45,209 nt of DNA from contig CAKZRD010000005.1 of NCBI GenBank assembly GCA_937143345.1, positions 1 through 45,209 of the forward strand, read 5' to 3'. The DNA is from an uncultured archaeon (GTDB taxonomy: Archaea; Nanobdellota; Nanobdellia; Pacearchaeales; GW2011-AR1). The translations under genes were made by a program, and so were the position numbers. The first letter of the stretch is position 1. Each line of letters starts with the position of its first letter. Shown here in pieces: positions 42,164 to 45,209 of this stretch. Below the pieces are notes generated by a model. It did no database searches. It was not told the DNA's origin and saw only the letters and a program-made list of their open reading frames with translations.

Positions 42164-42898
42164 ATGACAAATAAATTAATCTTTCAAACAAGAAACAAAA
42201 AAGAGCTTTTTTCTTTTTTAGATAAGAATAAAAAAAGATTAAGTTTAAATTTTCTAAACCAGCACGACGTCTATCAATTCAAGAACATAGAGAAATTCAG
42301 AAAAGCCATAACTGGCAAGAACAATCTGAATATGGTAGACGGTTTTTTTGTTTCTTTGTTTTTATCTCTTAAAAGATTTAAGAAAGTTATTCGAGTAAGA
42401 GGTCCAACATTTACGAAGGATTTTTTATCCAACAAAAAGCTTTCTGGAAACAAAAAACATTTTTTCATAGGTCTCGAGAAAGAAGACCTAATTTCTTTAA
42501 AGAAAAATCTTTTTCATTTGAAGAGATTAGAATGTTACAATCCCCCATACATAAAAGAGATCGAGTTTCCCCCAAGAGAAATAGATAAGATAGCCAAGAA
42601 GATAAACTTGTTTAAACCAGATTTCGTATGGGTGGGAATTGCAAGCCCAAAGCAGAATATAATTTCACAAGCACTCTTTAAGAAGACAAAAGTAAAATAC
42701 TTTGTGAATATAGGCGCAGGATTGGACTTTCTCTTAGGCAAGAAAAAAGAAGCTCCTTTTTTAGTTCAAAAACTTGGAATGGAGTGGCTTTATCGTTTAA
42801 TTACTGATTTTAAATATTCTAAAAAAAAGGTTTGGAGGAGTTTAGTCGGGGTTTGGTACTTGATTAGCGGAAGAGTAGGTTTGGAGGTGGAGGGATGA
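42164..42898 (+). CDS. WecG/TagA/CpsF-family (GT26) glycosyltransferase
   Basis: VDGFFVSLFLSL; DFVWVGIASPKQNIISQ; NIGAGLDFLLGKKKEAPFLVQKLGMEWLYRLITD. Confidence 0.9.
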   Translation: MTNKLIFQTRNKKELFSFLDKNKKRLSLNFLNQHDVYQFKNIEKFRKAITGKNNLNMVDGFFVSLFLSLKRFKKVIRVRGPTFTKDFLSNKKLSGNKKHFFIGLEKEDLISLKKNLFHLKRLECYNPPYIKEIEFPPREIDKIAKKINLFKPDFVWVGIASPKQNIISQALFKKTKVKYFVNIGAGLDFLLGKKKEAPFLVQKLGMEWLYRLITDFKYSKKKVWRSLVGVWYLISGRVGLEVEG

Positions 42899-43989
42899 GA
42901 AAGGTTTTATTTTTGGGGAGATTTCCTCCTCCAGTACACGGAGCAGCATTGATGAACGAGAATTACTTCAAAGCATTAAGCAAAGATAAAAATTTCAAGG
43001 TTAAAAGAATAAAAATAAACTATTCAGATACATTAAGCGAATTGGGAAAAGTAAATCTAAAAAAGTTTTTTGGATTTTTTATTGTTTTTTTTAAATTGTT
43101 CAAAGAACTAGTTTTCTTTAGGCCGAAAATAATTTATTTTGAGCTTGCACACAGAGGATTTGCTTTTTATAGAGATAGTGTTTATGTAATACTTTGCAAA
43201 CTATTTAAAAGAAAGATTATTTTTCATTTTCAAGCAAAGGGAATAAAAGAATCTTCTGAAAAAAATGCTTTCACAAGAAACTATTATCGTTTTATTCTAA
43301 GAAATACAAAAGCAATTCTCTTATCAAACTTACTTCTTTATGATTTAGAAGGGTTTGTGAAAAAGAAAGATATTTTTATTGTACCAAATGCTATTAGAGA
43401 TGAGTTAACAGACAAAGAGTTCAAAAATATAATTGAAAAAAGAAGTAAGAACAAGAAAAAAGTTCTTTTATTTTTGTCAAACATGATCGAGTCAAAAGGT
43501 CCATTAGATGTTTTGAATATTTGCGAAGCCTTGAAGAAAGAAGGAGTAGAGTTCATATGTAATTTTGTTGGTGTTTTCTCGGATGAAAAATTCAAAACAA
43601 GATTTTTTAATGAAATAAAGAAAAAAGGACTTCAAAAAGAATGTTTTTATCTTGGACCAAAATATGGAAAAGACAAATTAAAGATTCTAGAGGGTACAGA
43701 TTATCTAATTTTTCCGACAAACTACGAAAACGAGGTTTTTCCCCTAGTGATTTTAGAGGCTCTAATGTTCGGAATACCTGTTTTTTCTTATAAAAATGCC
43801 GCAATTCCAGAAATAATCTCAAAAGATTATTTGGGCTTTGTAGCAAAACGAAAGGATTGGAAAAGTTTATTTAAAAATCTTTATGATCGTTTAGGGCATA
43901 AAGAAAATGCATTAAAAATAAGGGAAGAATTTAAAAACAAGTATTTGTTATCCATCTCAGTTGATAAACTGAGGCATCTTTTGAAATGA
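42895..43989 (+). CDS. GT4-type glycosyltransferase
   Basis: FLGRFPPPVHGAALMN; FLSNMIESKGPLDVLN; LGPKYGKDKLKILEGTDYLIFPTNYENEVFPLVILEALMFGIPV. Confidence 0.92.
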   Translation: MRKVLFLGRFPPPVHGAALMNENYFKALSKDKNFKVKRIKINYSDTLSELGKVNLKKFFGFFIVFFKLFKELVFFRPKIIYFELAHRGFAFYRDSVYVILCKLFKRKIIFHFQAKGIKESSEKNAFTRNYYRFILRNTKAILLSNLLLYDLEGFVKKKDIFIVPNAIRDELTDKEFKNIIEKRSKNKKKVLLFLSNMIESKGPLDVLNICEALKKEGVEFICNFVGVFSDEKFKTRFFNEIKKKGLQKECFYLGPKYGKDKLKILEGTDYLIFPTNYENEVFPLVILEALMFGIPVFSYKNAAIPEIISKDYLGFVAKRKDWKSLFKNLYDRLGHKENALKIREEFKNKYLLSISVDKLRHLLK

Positions 43990-44705
43990 AAACAAAAAAA
44001 TACAATCAAAAATTTTATGAGACACTTGAACAAAGCACCCTAGAATCTGCAAGAAAAATAGTACAATATTTGATTTCTATCTTTCATCCAAAAAAGGTCT
44101 TGGATGTTGGGTGTGGGCTAGGTATTTGGCTAAAAGAATTTAGCAAAAGAAACATAGATATAACTGGGATTGAAGGAAAATGGATTTTGGATAAGGAAAA
44201 CCTATATATAAAAAAAGATCGTATTCTAGTTAAGGACTTATCGGGAGGAATTTTTAAAATGAATAATCGGTTTGATTTAACAATTTGTTTAGAAGTAGCA
44301 GAACATTTACCAAAAGAATCAGCCACAAGGTTCATAAATTCGCTGACAAATACATCCGATGTAATCGTTTTTTCGGCCGCAATACCATTTCAAGGAGGAA
44401 CAAACCATTTAAACGAACAATATCAAAGCTTTTGGACTAGCCTTTTCAAAAAACGAGGTTTTGTGCCACTCAACTTAATTAGAGAAAAATTTTGGCAAGA
44501 TAAAGAGATTCTTTCTCATTATCTACAAAATACCCTAATTTATGTAAAAAAATCAAAATTAGATAATATTTCTGCTTCAGCAAAATTAAACTTTCAGCTA
44601 GACATTGTTCATCCAAGAGAATATGAGTGGTTTGCTATTCCTTGTAAAAGGATAAAGAGTCTTTTGCCAGGTTTTTTATTAAATCTTATAAGAAGGTTCA
44701 AATGA
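43986..44705 (+). CDS. SAM-dependent class I methyltransferase
   Basis: VLDVGCGLGIWLKEFSKRNIDITGIEG; DLTICLEVAEHLP. Confidence 0.88.
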   Translation: MKTKKYNQKFYETLEQSTLESARKIVQYLISIFHPKKVLDVGCGLGIWLKEFSKRNIDITGIEGKWILDKENLYIKKDRILVKDLSGGIFKMNNRFDLTICLEVAEHLPKESATRFINSLTNTSDVIVFSAAIPFQGGTNHLNEQYQSFWTSLFKKRGFVPLNLIREKFWQDKEILSHYLQNTLIYVKKSKLDNISASAKLNFQLDIVHPREYEWFAIPCKRIKSLLPGFLLNLIRRFK

Positions 44706-45209
44706 GTAAAAAAAACTTAATTTCGGCTGTGGGAAGGATATCAGGCCAAAAAGAGATGGCTGGGTAAATGTAGACATTCAGAAAGGAGAGGGAATCGATT
44801 ACACTTTCGATTTTTTAAAGGACAAATATCCTTTTAGAGATTCAGAATTTGATTATGTCTTGATAGACAATGTTTTGGAGCACTTGCCAAACCCCCAAGA
44901 GGTAATGAAGAAAGTTTGGAGAATTTGCAAAAAGGGAGCAATTATAGAGGCCATCGTTCCATATTATAATTCCTATCATGCATACTCTTGTCCAACCCAC
45001 GTCAATTATTTTAACGAGGATGCTCTAATAAACACATTCAGGTTTAGACCATACGAATTTAATAACGGAAAAAATCTTTTTGAAATAATTGAGTTGAAGT
45101 CAGTTCCACAGAGATTTTTAAGATGGATCCCAGGACCTATTCTTAATATTCTCAAAAGAATTTTCGGCAATGTAATTGTAGAATTAAGAGTTAAGGCCAA
45201 AGTATTGAA
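44702..45209 (+). pseudogene. SAM-dependent methyltransferase with apparent frameshift at A8 tract, truncated by window end
   Basis: ATG at 44702 (ATGA overlap) reads into stop at 44765; body frame LNFGCGKDIRPKRDGWVNVDIQKGEG...DYVLIDNVLEHLPNPQEVMKKVWRICKKGAIIEAIVP is open from 44710 to the end but lacks a start. Confidence 0.7.

Overview
AT-rich archaeal chromosomal window, most likely from a DPANN/Woesearchaeota–Pacearchaeota-type lineage. This placement is inferred from gene content and small overlapping genes; no search was run. Main blocks: (1) Alba, eS17, and EndA tRNA-splicing endonuclease with a wHTH partner. (2) A roughly 6 kb cluster (2.6-8.7 kb) of ten small genes; nine start with a short basic N-terminus, [KR][AGS] and one hydrophobic helix, resembling class III/type IV pilin signals. 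Two of these small ORFs (55 and 42 aa) are missing from the supplied ORF track. Three transcription units in the cluster share a near-identical 24-bp promoter block. (3) A replication/translation island: FEN1, PolB, NSUN methyltransferase, MetAP, DRG-type GTPase, TctA-like permease, PolD DP2 and DP1, Orc1/Cdc6, tRNA-Ser, PdeM-like phosphoesterase, Lhr-like helicase. (4) An accessory region: two coiled-coil/HTH proteins with repetitive linkers, GTTTAAAC palindromes, an Xer-type recombinase next to a duplicated inverted-repeat site, a K+-channel-like protein lacking TVGYG, a decayed gene, and a serine-recombinase DNA-binding protein lacking the catalytic domain. (5) The uS9-uL13-eL18 operon, tRNA-Leu, tRNA-Gly, SecF and SecD. 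(6) A surface-glycan locus: flippase, secreted proteins, GDP-mannose 3,5-epimerase-like enzyme, WecG-type and GT4-type glycosyltransferases, methyltransferases, the last with an apparent A8 frameshift. Many genes have a TATA-like element starting almost exactly 29 nt before the ATG, indicating widespread leaderless transcription and helping to correct some starts. No CRISPR array or rRNA was found.
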